DNA from: Marsupella aquatica
Taxonomy: Eukaryota; Marchantiophyta
Assembly (NCBI GenBank): GCA_973895155.1
Contig: OZ316896.1
Coordinates: forward strand, 12,896,001-12,960,000
Direction: 5' to 3'
DNA length: 64,000 nt
The stretch's first letter is position 1. Every line of letters starts with the position of its first letter. Below are positions 1-11,040 of this stretch, in pieces. The notes beneath the pieces were generated by a model, which was given only the letters and a program-made list of their open reading frames with translations, was not told where the DNA came from and ran no database searches. The position numbers and the translations under genes were made by a program.

Positions 1-270
1 CAGGTTGTTTCTTTCTGAGTTTCAGTATGTATGCATTGCTGTGGATGTTCAATCGTTGTTTAAACCACACCTGCCCCTACAAAGGGCTACATGTAACCCG
101 TAGCTCTCATTCTAAGGAGGAGAAGTTCAGAAATGTGCTTTGAGCTCCACAAAAGGTGCTGACTACAAAACCTTTTTTGGCAAGTACTCCACAAAACGTG
201 CTAGTGTTCCACCTTTTATGGTGAGTAGGGAGACATGGAATGAGGCTTTTATAGTGGAAGGTGTGGTTTA

Positions 271-1698
271 ATGGTTGTAGCGGTCGAGCAGCTTGTGTCA
301 TTTGGAGTGATCTGTGAGCTAGCACAGGAGCTCGCTCAAGAGCATTGGTTTTGTAATAGCATTAGGATGGAGGCAGAGTTTAGTGACGGAGTTGTCCCTG
401 ACAGTTATTCAGATGTCGAGATGGATATGTTTCTTTTGGTTGATTTGAGTTGTGACAAGGAGGCATGCGATCTTTCTGAGTTCAATGCGGCTAGTGCATT
501 TGATGAGGCATCTATCGAAGCTATTTCTATGGATGTGCTATCCACTTTATCCGAGCCTGATGTCATTGGGGTTGAGTGTTGTGTGCAGGTTACTGAACAT
601 AGCAGTGTAGTTCAAGTTGATGGAAACTGTGTGTTGGGCTCGAGGAAGGATCATGTGGAAGTAAGCCTTTCGGGCTTGAGACTTCTACCTGATCTTGTGC
701 TAGAGGAAGCAGGCCGAGGGTTGGAGAAGTTGTCGTCTGCTCACAATGATCAGAGGGCTGTGAGGAGGGCTGACGGTTTGTGGAAGGGGATTGGGTGGGA
801 CTTAAGTGTTGCATTTGGGGACCTGCCGCTTGCGGAGGTGGACAAGTTACTGAGCACTATTTTGCCCGTGAAGAAAGACAGTAATGTTTACCCATCATCT
901 TCCCTCATGAATGAAATGAATGGCTTTAATCAAGTGTTGAGGCGTGGCAGTGACGTGAGGTCGCTTAAGGGCTCTACTTACATTTTTCCATGAGATTTCA
1001 ACATCAACTCACATCCGGCCTTCACAAAAACTGGAATGGTGTTGAAAGCTGCCATCCATAAGTCTACGAAGGAAGGGGCTAACAAGAAACAAAAGAAGGT
1101 GAGAGTTGTGACTTTGCATTCTCTTTGAAGACTGTGTGCGCTTGCAGATCTGCTTGACTGTTCTAACTTTCAGTTGATCTCATGCAGGTGAAGATACTAA
1201 CTGAGGAGCATGAAAAAGCGATAATGACCGACATTGCCCACCAAGTGACTATTAGTCATGGATGCCAGAAGCAGCTGGCATTTTACTGCTTGGTTTGGCT
1301 TGGCATTCGTGGAGGTGGCGAGCTCTATGATCTCCTCAGAGGCAACTTATCTGTCTGTATTGATAAGGCGAGAAGAAGTCATGTGCAGTAAGTGTTCTTG
1401 GTTCAGCTGTATCTGTCTAATGAGATTTAGCTTTGTTGTATTTGTTTATTGGTTGTCAGTGATACTAATAGATTGTAGTATTTGCAGGTTTGAGGAGCGC
1501 CAGAGTAAGAATAACTCTTACACTCTGGATTGGTACAATGAAGAGCAGTTTAGAAAGCAGTATCATAGTTATGAAGTTGATTTTGTTCTAACTGACAACC
1601 AGTACAAGCGCCACTTATGTCCGGAAGGAGAGTACATCAGCAAAACCGGACCTCTTCATGCAGGCGATCCAGAGTCCTGCTGGGAATGTGTGGTATAA
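271..1698 (+). pseudogene. Crypton-like tyrosine recombinase relic (KIAA1958/ZMYM type)
   Basis: A frame opens at 271 and runs 240 codons to a TGA at 991-993. The same frame continues past it without a shift to a donor after 1098 (AAGAAG|gtgaga), acceptor at 1186 (catgcag|GTGAAG), then a donor near 1388 (gtgca|gtaagt) and acceptor near 1487 (tttgcag), ending TAA 1696-1698. Around residue 190 the protein reads DLPLAEVDKLLS, then YPSSSLMNEMNGFNQVLR; after the TGA come SHPAFTKTGMVLKAAI, LTEEHEKAI and LAFYCLVWLGIRGGGELYDL, and in the last exon FEERQSK. This order (D-P-x-E-L helix, Y-x-P-x-S-L, D-P-x-F, LTEEEE, then the LRGG-E-L box with a catalytic-type Arg) matches the Crypton-derived DUF3504 recombinase core. 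The acidic N-terminus of about 170 residues is unrecognised. The downstream HxxR and nucleophilic Tyr are missing, so it is truncated. Domestication with a lost exon is possible but less likely. Family call is from motif recognition, not a search. Confidence 0.6.
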
Positions 1699-1809
1699 TG
1701 AGGTCCACAAAGTCTCCTTTATATCCCATTAAGGGATAGCCCTGGTCCTTAACCATATACGAGTTACTCACGATAGCATTAGATCTTCTCAAATCTGACA
1801 AAATATGAG

Positions 1810-2030
1810 AATCAGCTATCTCACATGTATTATTTTGATAAAGTTTTTATTTCTTACTCGTCCCATGCCCCTGTGTTGTCTCATGCATTATTTTGTAAAC
1901 TTTTTATTTTTCACTTGTCCCATGCCCCTGTGGTTGTCTCAAAGCAAATCAGCTATCTCACATGTATATATTATTTTGGTACAACTTTTATTTTGTATCG
2001 TCCTTGGCCCCTGCGTTTTCTCAGAACAAG
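1810..2030. repeat. Degenerate tandem repeat
   Basis: AATCAGCTATCTCACATGTA occurs near 1811 and again near 1947, and the segment 'cttgtcccatgcccctgtgttgtctcatg' type recurs around 1857 and 1917 with a third weak copy near 1999. The unit is roughly 60-70 bp, T-rich on this strand. No coding function is suggested. Confidence 0.65.
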
Positions 2031-2180
2031 GCATCTTCAAGGAGGGAATTGAATCAAATGTCAAGGAGAAACAAAGATCTCAAACCTAGGCAAAGGTGTC
2101 AAACAAGATGTCAAAGCAAAGCCAAAGTGTGAAGAAAAGCAAAGAAATCAAGATGAGACAAGAAGGTTGTATACATTTTG
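2031..2180 (+). repeat. Purine-rich GATGTCAA repeat, block 1
   Basis: Repeated short motifs related to caaGATGTCAAagcaa on the + strand, strongly A/G-biased. The same motif forms the block at 3130-3345 and, on the opposite strand, the larger array at 15095-15612. Confidence 0.5.
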
Positions 2181-3105
2181 TAAAGAGACAACTTGTGAGG
2201 CCGGACCGAATTAGTGTTTGATTACCGGGTGCCTACTCTTTGAACGTATTCCCATTTTGCACCCCCTCTAGACAATTGGCCCTGAATAGAAGTTTTCTAT
2301 GGCATTGTCTAGTTAGATTCATTCCCAAATTTTTCTGGACATAAAGTTTAGGCTATTTTTTCTGCCAACAAAGGTACCCCATCAAGCTTCCCCTAAAATT
2401 TGGGGTTGACAGTGTGACCTCTTGGTTTCATGGGCCAAAGGTTTCCCACTGAGCCTGTGCCTGGTTGATACTGCTTGATTGATACAAGACTGAGCTGGGT
2501 GGTATAATTGAAATTTTTGACATGTTATAACCCCAGCGGCTGGTTTTAAACTAGATGGCCGGTTTAAAAGACTTCTACATGAATCACAATGGTTAAAAAC
2601 AACTAGGACGGGAGTCTACCCATGAGGCATTTTTTGTTCTTTAGCAGCTTGCTATATACAGATGGGCTCTCTAACAAGATATGTGTCTCAAGTAATTCTT
2701 TCCATTACAAAAGTAGACATTTTCAAGTCTCGAAAGGTGCTGGTCTATCCATAGTAGTTACTTCATCAAATGTTGCAGTCCATCCTAGCATCAACTTATT
2801 TTATAATGCCAAAAGATCTTAGCCAATAAAGATGTGAGAGACCATTTTGGAATTGAACGACCCCATCCTACTTATCCACGGGCCCCCTAAATTGCTGATA
2901 TAGAGCGAGGATCCTATATGCCCAAACATCAATAGGTAGGATTGGTAGATCCCCTAACTTGCTCATGTAAAGTGAGGATTTGCATTGCTTTTTAAGTACT
3001 AGTCCTAATACGTGTGCATATGTCCTTCCTGTGCAAAGGTTGAGGTCAAACATTGTCTAAATATTAAAAAATATGTCACCAGAGAAATTATGGTCTACAG
3101 CCAAA
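2181..3105. other. Intergenic, no gene recognised
   Basis: Short unconvincing open frames only. A weak direct duplication (cccctaaattgctgatatagagcgagg near 2884 and cccctaacttgctcatgtaaagtgagg near 2952, spacing about 68 bp) is the only structure noticed. Confidence 0.5.
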
Positions 3106-3345
3106 TGTGCATGCGTTGCACAGGTCATGTTGAGGCAAACCGAAGATCTCGAGCTGAGGCAAACATGACCAGGTGAGGCAAGGATGTCAAGGATATCAAG
3201 GCAAGGAAAAACTTTCAGGCAAGTTTAGATGTCCAGGTGATGCAAAGATGTGGAGTATGGGACAAGTTCATAAAGCAAGGCAAAGATGTCATGGAGAGGC
3301 AAGGCCGGGAGGCAAGGAAAGAAAGCACCCCACTGCAGAGTCCAA
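3106..3345 (+). repeat. Purine-rich GATGTCAAGG repeat, block 2, with GCGTTGCACA start motif
   Basis: TGCATGCGTTGCACAGG at about 3109-3125 is followed by a run of gcaAGGatgtcaaggatatcaaggcaagg-like units up to about 3345. The 15.1-15.6 kb array has the same arrangement on the - strand (CCTGTGCGTTGCACA then GATGTCAAGG units), so both are probably copies of one mobile or repeated unit. An open frame across 3173-3643 is a by-product of the low-complexity sequence. Confidence 0.5.
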
Positions 3346-3775
3346 GCACAACAGCATGAAAGGAGGGAATATTTTTTGTTTGAATTTTCAATTTTTAAAT
3401 AAAGAAATGTTTTCTGCATTTTTATTTATACTCAAAATATTTTTCAAATTTTCCAAACCTAATATCCGTTTATTAAATTTAGATTTATTTATTTATTTTA
3501 ATTTAATATTTTCATCTTGGGCAGGTTTGGGCAGCTCGAGCAGACCAAGGCAATTGAGATTTAAGGGGGTATGTATGGATTTGACTCAGCAAGAAAAACA
3601 ATTTCTTGATAAATGGCTAGAACTGGTTCCCACTTTTTTGTGAATTTGTAAAAGGACGAAGGACATTGTGGTGAGATTATAGTAGTACTAGCTCAATACC
3701 AGTGAATTGCACAAAGTGCTAAAAATGATATACCCTTGATTCCTGTTGCGCAAAAATGTTCTAGTATAAGGTGTC
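3346..3775. other. AT-rich intergenic, no gene recognised
   Basis: Runs of A and T, no convincing coding signal. At about 3685-3720 the text TACTAGCTCAATACCAGTG then AATTGCACAAAG weakly echoes the CTAG...GTTGCAC motif found at 3.1 and 15.6 kb. Confidence 0.4.
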
Positions 3776-3779
3776 ATGG

Positions 3780-4765
3780 CACAAATTAGTTTGAGAACCC
3801 CTTGTTTATGTAAGTTTGTTTTATTTAACTATTTGAAGTCATGAAGAGTTGCAAATTGGAATAGATGGATGAGAAGATAAAAATTAAATGAAGGATTCTA
3901 AATGAAATGAATTTTAAAGGTAATTAGGAAAATTTCAATGAAGAAAAATAGGAGTACACCATGGTAATAATGAGGGTAATTCTCCATGCAAAAACTTTCC
4001 CTTAGCACCGTTATGTCTATACAACATATGTAAAATTCCATATAGTTCATGCAAAATGTTACTTTCTCCATTGTAGTTAAAAGGCCTTAGAGTCACTTGG
4101 TATTCCTCTACCCCTAGTAGTTATGATGTTTCTTCCATTTCCTTGTTACTACTCTATCCATAGGGTTTCTTAAGTTCTCTTAGTATATGTTAGAGAAGTT
4201 TATTGGGTTTCTTTTGTTACCCTTGGTAAATGTTAGAGTAGTTGAAGAGTTCCTTTGTATTTGTAATTATTTCAAAACTGTGCATTAAATAGAAAGTTGA
4301 AATAGATTATTTACAAAAAAATATTAGTATGTCAATCACAACTCATCCAAATGTTATTTTCTTTCACCCCTACCTTACCATTTTCTTTGTTTACTTGAAA
4401 GGTTATTTGTCAATTTTCTATTGTTTTTACAGTTATAGAGTCTAATTATTTTTCTTTGCCTTGCCTCAAACACGAATAGTCAAATTTGGTCTTGCTTGCA
4501 GACTAAAGGTTCTTGTTGAGATTCCTCAAACATGAATAGTCTAATTTTGTTTTTCTTGTATAACTAAAGGTTCTTATTGAGATTCTCCATTCTGTGTGTC
4601 TTTTTTGGGCTGTTTGTAGTTTCCCCCTTCCCATGGGGTTTTCTAGATTAAAATTATATAAAAGATAAACCATTTTAATGAACTAAAGGTTCTTGTTTGT
4701 GACAAATCATGATGATGTAGTTAGATGTGCATCCAAGAAATTTGAAAGGAACTTCACATGGGGGT
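3780..4765 (+). repeat. Dispersed repeat pair, copy 1 (partner 58160-58840)
   Basis: Collinear blocks are shared with 58160-58840 in the same orientation: a-aTTAGTTTGAGaACCC, gcATGCAAAATGTTA, CCTTGGTATTCCTCTA-type text, TATtTCTTTGCCTT with CCTCAAACACgAATAGTCA, then a TTGTTTGTGAC block and an AGgAaCTTCaCATGGGG block. The copies differ by substitutions and indels, so the element is old. No open frame or terminal repeats could be defined. Confidence 0.6.
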
Positions 4766-5224
4766 GAGTAAAGACTGGTGACAACAACCACAAAGTATCA
4801 CTAGGTAAGAATGACTTTTGTCTTTGTTTTTTCAATTTTTATTAATTTCTTTTAAAGGTTAAGGCCTAGGTTCCATGAAGTAGAGGTGTGTACATTTGAG
4901 GAGCACGGTTTTTTTCCATACATTTTTGTTTGTTTTTGGATCCAATCCAAAATATTCATGTGGCAAGGGGAGTCCCTGGAAAAATTAGCGGGGTAGGGAG
5001 TGTGGGCTCCCCTCACATTCCTTGATTTCTACCCCTGAATACCGGGCCAATCGGTTCCTGAAGCCAAAACCGGCTGCATCGTATCGGTGCGCAGAATAAA
5101 AGAAGCCCGTCGTGACGCTATCGTGATAGTTCAATTATTCATGATGAAATTACTATCACTACGTATATTATTAAATATATAAATTAGGTTTATATTTTAC
5201 TACGGGATAACTAAATAGTTAGAC
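4766..5224. other. Intergenic, nothing recognised
   Basis: No open frame, repeat or RNA gene signal was noted. A short GC-richer patch lies at 5040-5120 inside AT-rich sequence. Confidence 0.4.
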
Positions 5225-5585
5225 TATTACTTATGTGTATGCAAAGTAAACAACTATGCAAGCCACAAGATGCATGCAGCACAAATTATTTAGATGCATA
5301 TGCAAATTTTTTTATTTACATATATTAATTATTTTATGTGCATACAAGATGAACAAATATGCAAGCCACAAGGTGTATACATAAATTATTTTAGATGCAT
5401 ACAAATTGAACAAATGTGCAAGCCACAAGGTACATGCACAAATTGTTTTATTTGCATGTCTTAGTTGTTTTATGCCCATGCAAGGTGAGAAAATATGCAA
5501 CCCATAAGGTGCATGCATGCATAAATTGTTTTATGTGCATGAATTTAGTTATTTTACTTGCATGCATCAATTGTTTTGATTGCAA
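5225..5585. repeat. Degenerate minisatellite, ATGCAAGCCACAAGGTGCATG type
   Basis: gcaAgCCacaAgg recurs at about 5258, 5361, 5417 and 5496, each followed within about 20 bp by (a)caAATTgTTTTAtttGCATG. Spacing is irregular (103, 56 and 79 bp), so whole and half units are mixed. The motif is rich in ATGCAT/GCATGC palindromes. Confidence 0.7.
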
Positions 5586-6955
5586 TAGTACTAACACACA
5601 TTCTTACATTGGATGTGTGTCACTTGGCTTTCATCCAAACATTTGGGCGTAATCCATGTCATCTTGGATTCAATATAAATAAAGTGGTGAGGGGCACTCT
5701 CTCCTCATACCCATATTTTGATAATTTTCGCGTCTCTCATCTTTCCTTTCTATTCTTTGCCTTGTGTACATAGTAGTGGGGCATTCTTTGGCCCGGATAG
5801 CAAAGAAATGAGTGATAGACTTATAGATGGGACCTTAGAGAACAAGTTCTCTGTGGAAACTTATGGGTGGGGCATCCTTTGGCCCAGATAACAAAGGAAC
5901 AAGACAGCCATTATGAATCCAGGAGGGAAAAATATCCCTAATCTTCCCCTTTGTAACCTATTTTTTGTTAGAGTCCATCTTTTAGACAAGCCATCCATGA
6001 GGCAACATTTAACCTATCACTTTGGAGCTCAATTTGCAGCTGTTGTTATGATTTCTAATGAGCCAATACTATACCTAGTAGTGTCTTACCAAGGGGAGTG
6101 GGATTGCATTATCTTTATCCTCTATTGAAGTCATGGATCTAAATAGGAGTCCAGATGACATTCTTATTTTATTTTTTCTTGGAGATATTATGATCATATG
6201 TCGTAGAAAAATTAATTTTCGAGAGGTGTTGATCCCCAAATATGGTGAAATAAGATTTAATAGTATATGAATTTCACCTGAACCTCTCTTAATACCCACT
6301 ACCCTTCTTACAAGAGTTATCATTTTGGTTTTAGTGTAGAACTTATGGGCATGCAAGATTGATTCATAAGAGCCAACATGCTCTTACTAGAAAACATGGT
6401 CACAACGCTACAAAGCCCTCCCCGATAGTTTCTTGTTCCTTTTGAGATCACTTTCGCGAATGAGGAATTTTGAGCGTAGATGTGAATGTTGTTGATTTTG
6501 GAAGTTGATTTCACGAGAATGACCTACAAAGTTAATCAAAGCCATCTTGCAAGACTGACATTGCAATTCTTTTTTCTGAAGGTATGTAGAAATTTCCAAT
6601 TCTTGAATCTATCGTCTCGTCTGTCAAGTCCATTGAAATGGAGAAGAAAATTTGTTCGAATTTCATTCTAGATAGAGGCTTGTCAATTTTGTAGCTTTGC
6701 TTCAATACTCATCCACAAATTACCTCTCGCAATGCAATGTTAATAAGGTTGCACTAGTGACCCTTTGCTATAGAATTTAACAATGCAAAGAACACCGCGA
6801 ACGTGACCATTATTGCCACACAATAAATTTGAAGCCATTCACAAATGAAGTGGTGCTTGCAATTTTTCAAATGTTTTAGGGTGGCGTATCTTCAACTAGC
6901 TAAGCTTCAGCAAGGACGAGGTCATTGAATTATGCCAGAAGCATAGAATCTGTCT
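5586..6955. other. Intergenic, no gene recognised
   Basis: Several 60-90 codon open frames exist on both strands (for example 5913-6128 + and 6075-6356 -), but none has a recognisable domain or splice context. Two near-identical phrases, ggcattctttggcccggatag near 5778 and ggcatcctttggcccagata near 5870, form a weak direct repeat. Confidence 0.4.
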
Positions 6956-6958
6956 TCA

Positions 6959-7608
6959 AGATGGCAAATTGAAGAGGTCAATGCTCTCACTGCTGCCAAA
7001 AAGTTTCAGCAAGACCAGGCTACTCTTGACTCATCCAGGGATAAGGTTAGGACTGCTGAGACAAGGTGGAAAGAAGTGGAAATGATCTGTAGGGAGAGCA
7101 ATGTGAAAAGGGATTGGAAGCAATGCAAGAAGAAGTGGGAGAAGTTGTTTACTGACTTTAAAAAGGTCAATGATTTCCAGAAGCAGACTCCTAGTGGCAG
7201 TAATGGCTACTTCGAGCTCTCACTAAAAAGGAAGGATTGAGGTCTTCCTCCTAAATTCCTTGTTCCTCAATTCTCAAAGCTTTTACCAAATCTGGTAAGA
7301 GAACTTCCTTTCTCTAATGCAGCTACTCTAGTCCTCCTTGATCAGCTGCTGCTTGTAGCACTCGTAGCTTGTCAACTGATTGCCGCCCCAGGGCAGAACT
7401 TGGCCTTCTGATATATACAAGTTCTGTCCAATCTCCTCTTGGCAAAGTCAGGTTTGACTGTCCAACTCTTGTCTATCAATCTTCTGAAGTGCTAGGCGAG
7501 TGCTCGGTGCGTTAGGCAATTGTGCGAGAGATAGATAATGAGATGCTGAGAGGAATGAAAGACCAGCATGAGCAAAAGCGTCTTGTCCAGCTAGGTAGAA
7601 ACATATAA
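6959..7608 (+). pseudogene. Trihelix (MYB/SANT-like) DNA-binding protein relic
   Basis: From 6959 the frame reads RWQIEEVNALTAAKKFQQDQ, later AETRWKEVEMICRESNVKR, then DWKQCKKKWEKLFTDFKKV and SGSNGYFELS. This is the plant trihelix pattern: a Trp in helix 1, W-x-x-V in helix 2, and QCKxKWExLxxDFKK followed by Y-F/W-E-L in helix 3. A TGA at 7238-7240 interrupts KD*GLPPKF, a segment normally continuous in this family. A donor-like CTG|gtaaga follows near 7294. A possible last exon at 7516-7608 (ttag|GCAATT to TAA) encodes a polar helix, REIDNEMLRGMKDQHEQKR, consistent with the C-terminal coil of such proteins. A stop at 6944-6946 lies upstream in frame, so the N-terminal exon is lost or separate. 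Trihelix domains occur in host factors and in some transposon-linked proteins; which applies here is not decidable. Confidence 0.6.
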
Positions 7609-7689
7609 ATGTGACAGATGACAACTAATTGAGTGATAGAACTTGGGATAGCTAGCTAGAAGTAAATGTGGCAGATGACAACTACGTGA

Positions 7690-8450
7690 TACTTACTGAT
7701 AGTCTCTGTCATCTACCCAATTGTAGGATGAATAGCAGAATGCATAACGCAGAATGATGCATTCTAAATGGGGAAGGGAACAAAGACGGGCGAGGAGAGC
7801 AAAGAGAAGAGGAGAGGAGAGGAGGGGTTTGGGAGTCGGGCGATACTTGGGAGGAACTTCTTGTGAAGCAGCTGGAAAGGGAGGGATCGTGCAAAGACGA
7901 CCTCTTTTATTTGCTGTAGAGCTGTAGTCCTGTAGACGAAGCATCTGCGGGAGGTGGGATGTCGAGGTACTGAATCGGTGGAACTTGTCGTTGCTCTCTC
8001 GTTGGTGACTTCATTATTGTTACTGCTCATCGATTTACTTGTTGCTACTCGCTCAAAGAGAGAGCCGTCTTCATGCTCTGAATCGGTACCATAGCGTGTG
8101 AATGTTTTAGGATTGTGCTGCTTTTCTGAGTAATTTGTCTTTCCGCGATTGAAGGTGCTGTGTTGTGTGCACGGGGCAAGCTAGCGTACAAGATTGGACA
8201 GAACTCATAGCTCACAGCCTCAATCAAAGCTTTGGGGTTTCTCTCGGGTTTCTTGTTCGTGGGCAGGTTTGTGGGTGCTGTTCGTGAGCAGGTTCGTGGA
8301 ACCGGTTTCATTGTGAGAATGGGTACCGGGGAGTGGGGCGCGGAGGGAGTGCATGGGCCCAAAAATGCCCCTGCCCCCAAAATTGCAATGGTGGGCCCTG
8401 TGTGCATCCTTACTCCCCATCCGTACACGCCCCTGCTTCATGGAACCTAG
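7690..8450. other. GC-richer block with overlapping open frames
   Basis: Open frames overlap on both strands (7764-8030 -, 88 codons beginning MSSNNNEVTNERATTSSTD; 8045-8428 -, 127 codons; 8232-8450 +). Compositions are Ser/Pro-rich or shadow-like and no domain is visible. The first could be an N-terminal exon of a lost - strand gene. Just before, AAATGTGgCAGATGACAACTA occurs twice (7607 and 7664). Confidence 0.25.
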
Positions 8451-10789
8451 GCCTAAGTCCCCCTTCCCACTTTTTCACTACTTTTTGGTTTGATTTTTCT
8501 TTATTACATTTATGCACTATCTTATTATTACTTATGTAATATTTGTAATCAATTAAGTTCTCTTGTGACAAAGACTATCAGGGGGTACTTGATATAGCAT
8601 GTTAGTTCTAAGACATAGCTATTTTAACTCATTGACAATAATGTCAATTGTATCCTATGTAAACTACGAATTAATTTACATAGGTTATCAAATAGCAGCT
8701 ATAGCATCAGTGATTCAAAGACATAAATGGAATAAAAGTGCACACCTTTAAAGTGAAGAAACTACCGTAATTTTTTGGTGAAAGACAAGTACATAATTTA
8801 TAAGTCAATATACCCTAGGGGTATAGTATTTTCTGGTTGACAGAGAAATACCCTAGCTTTGTACTTTAGCTTTGTACTCTATTTTTAGGCCCTATTGAGA
8901 GATTCACTATTTAGGTGACACCTGTTAACCTCTAAACCATAAGGGTTGGAAAATTTTTCACAAATGGAGATATAACCTACAGAGCATCGCTGGTGAGTTG
9001 GTGCATCCTGGTGAATCTAACCTTGTCATGCAATAGAGAAGGAATGATAGCATAAGAATTTAATCATATACACAATAAGCTATTCATAGGAATTGAGATA
9101 ATTAAAGGGGTTAGAAAAATTGCTAAATTCCAATACAAAGTGAGATGATAGACTAGACCAGAATTAAAGGTAAATTTAGAACTTATTCTTCTAGTAAGAC
9201 AAGATAGGGTAGAAGGTGTTTGCCATATAGCAGCTTCAATGAATGTCTATGCATGGATGATTAAGGGAGGAGGGTTTACTCTGCCTGGATGGTACTGTGC
9301 AGGTGCATAAAGTACTTTATTCTAGTGCATTGGCAGTCCCCTTTATTTTGTGAGCTTGGAAAACTCGTCACTATTTCCTTCACAATAAAATTAAATATTT
9401 TTTGGTTTAATCCTTTTCTTTGTTCAGATTCACGGATCACTGCATAAAATGACGGAACATTTTATTATAGTTCTTAATAGTAGATGGCTTGGGATCCACA
9501 GAGTAGGAACCGTAGACTTCGATCATGAATTACAGATAGATTGATTTAGCAATATTAGTTTATGGCCAGGGACATCGATTTACTGAAAAGGTCCAAACAA
9601 AGTACAATGGAATAACAACGAAAGAGGTTGAGGGGACAAAACGCCAAACTCAAGGCAAGGGTATCAGCTTTCTCTAAATTTAATGGTGAGATCTACTGTA
9701 GGGCTCCGCTTCCATATCCTATTCTCCAAATTATCTCAAGGCAATGATTGAGAATGTTAAAACTAGAATTACAGAATCTGAAAATGGACCGAGGGGTTTG
9801 ATTATTTGTTCAGCCTATCCACATGGACTGCATAACACCGTCAGCCAGTTTTAACTTGGGACCAATAACTTTTGGAAGGACTTTTCAATGTTTAGATGGA
9901 TATGGTGCCAAGTAAAATCAAGCACCCCAACCAAATGTAAACAGCTGGTTTTGGGTAGACTTGCGCATTTATTTGGATAACTTTTGGAGCACTCTTTAAT
10001 CTCAACTTTTTCCAACATCTCCTATGCCCAATCTGTTACTTGACAAAGTTGGAGATGATTAGTAGATCATTTGTGTTTCATGTCCAATGAATGCAAAAAT
10101 GAGTGACAAACTGTCATCTTTGGGAATGACGCTACACTTTTGTGAAGGATGTCCTAAGTTAGTAGTTTGGGCACGAGCACAACTTGTCACTTTTCTGAAG
10201 GAAGGTCTGAGTTATTTTGGGCATGATCGAGTAGCAACTCTCCACCACGTAAGATAATTAAAACCCATTGGAAATGGTCACATCCCCTTTTACAAGTGAC
10301 ATTTTCAGTCAAAGCTGCAAAAAGCGCTACTGGAGTCCTTCTAGATGTTTTTTGCCAGCCTATTTTAGCTTTGGAAATGCATTTGAGCTTCAAGAATTTG
10401 CCACTTAAAGAGCAGGTGAGAGAAATTTTCTAAGGAATTTTTTAAGGGGAAGTATGTGAAGGAAACAATCAGTCACAACATTTCAACACTAGACCTATGA
10501 GTCTCAACTCATGTGAGCTACCACATAACTATACCACATAGCAGGTGAGAGAGATTCTTGCCACCACTTCCTCAGGTTTTCCATAAGTGAGGTCCTGCCA
10601 TGAGTTTACAATCAAAGGCTTCAAATGAGTGCTCAAATCCGCTCAATATTTGCCTCCAACTGTGAATTGGACGAGTAATTGGGCAAGTAATATATTACCA
10701 AAACATCAAACTAAGCATAGTACTACAACCCAAAACCTTAATCAAAACCTGTTAACAAAATAGAAACAAAAGCCATGAGACTATGAATT
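8451..10789. other. Intergenic, nothing recognised
   Basis: AT-rich sequence with no sustained open frame longer than about 70 codons, no recognisable motif and no clear tandem structure. Confidence 0.4.
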
Positions 10790-11040
10790 CTCAGGGGTCT
10801 CACTATATGGAGGCCTTCCCATCACCTGCAACGTTTTAAGGCCTCAGATTCCCTAAAATGTAAGAAAAAATATTTTTCAACACCCATAAAGTTAGAATAT
10901 TTTTGGAATATTCCCAAAATTGATTAACAAACACTATTGTTCTTCTGAGAAACTTCTTGATTCTTCCCTTGGAACTAATAAAATGAGTCTATACTTCGTC
11001 GCACGTGATGTGCCATTTTTGTGGAAGTGAAACCCCCAAG
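10790..11040 (+). mobile_element. hAT-type MITE, copy 1
   Basis: A 251-bp non-coding element starting CTCAGGGGTCTCACTATATG and ending ...TGGAAGTGAAACCCCCAAG. Read inward from the right, the end is CTTGGGGGTTTCACTTCCAC, so the outer bases are inverted repeats of the form CTnnGGGGTnTCACT. It is flanked by TATGAATT (10782-10789) and GATGAATT (11041-11048), an 8-bp duplication with one mismatch. Full relatives lie at 33462-33749 and, inverted, 35453-35785. Eight-bp duplications with short G-rich ends point to the hAT superfamily. Confidence 0.8.

Noticed and set aside
7764-8030. 88-codon - strand frame beginning MSSNNNEVTNERATTS
   Set aside because: Could be a lost first exon, but no downstream exon or family match supports a gene call.
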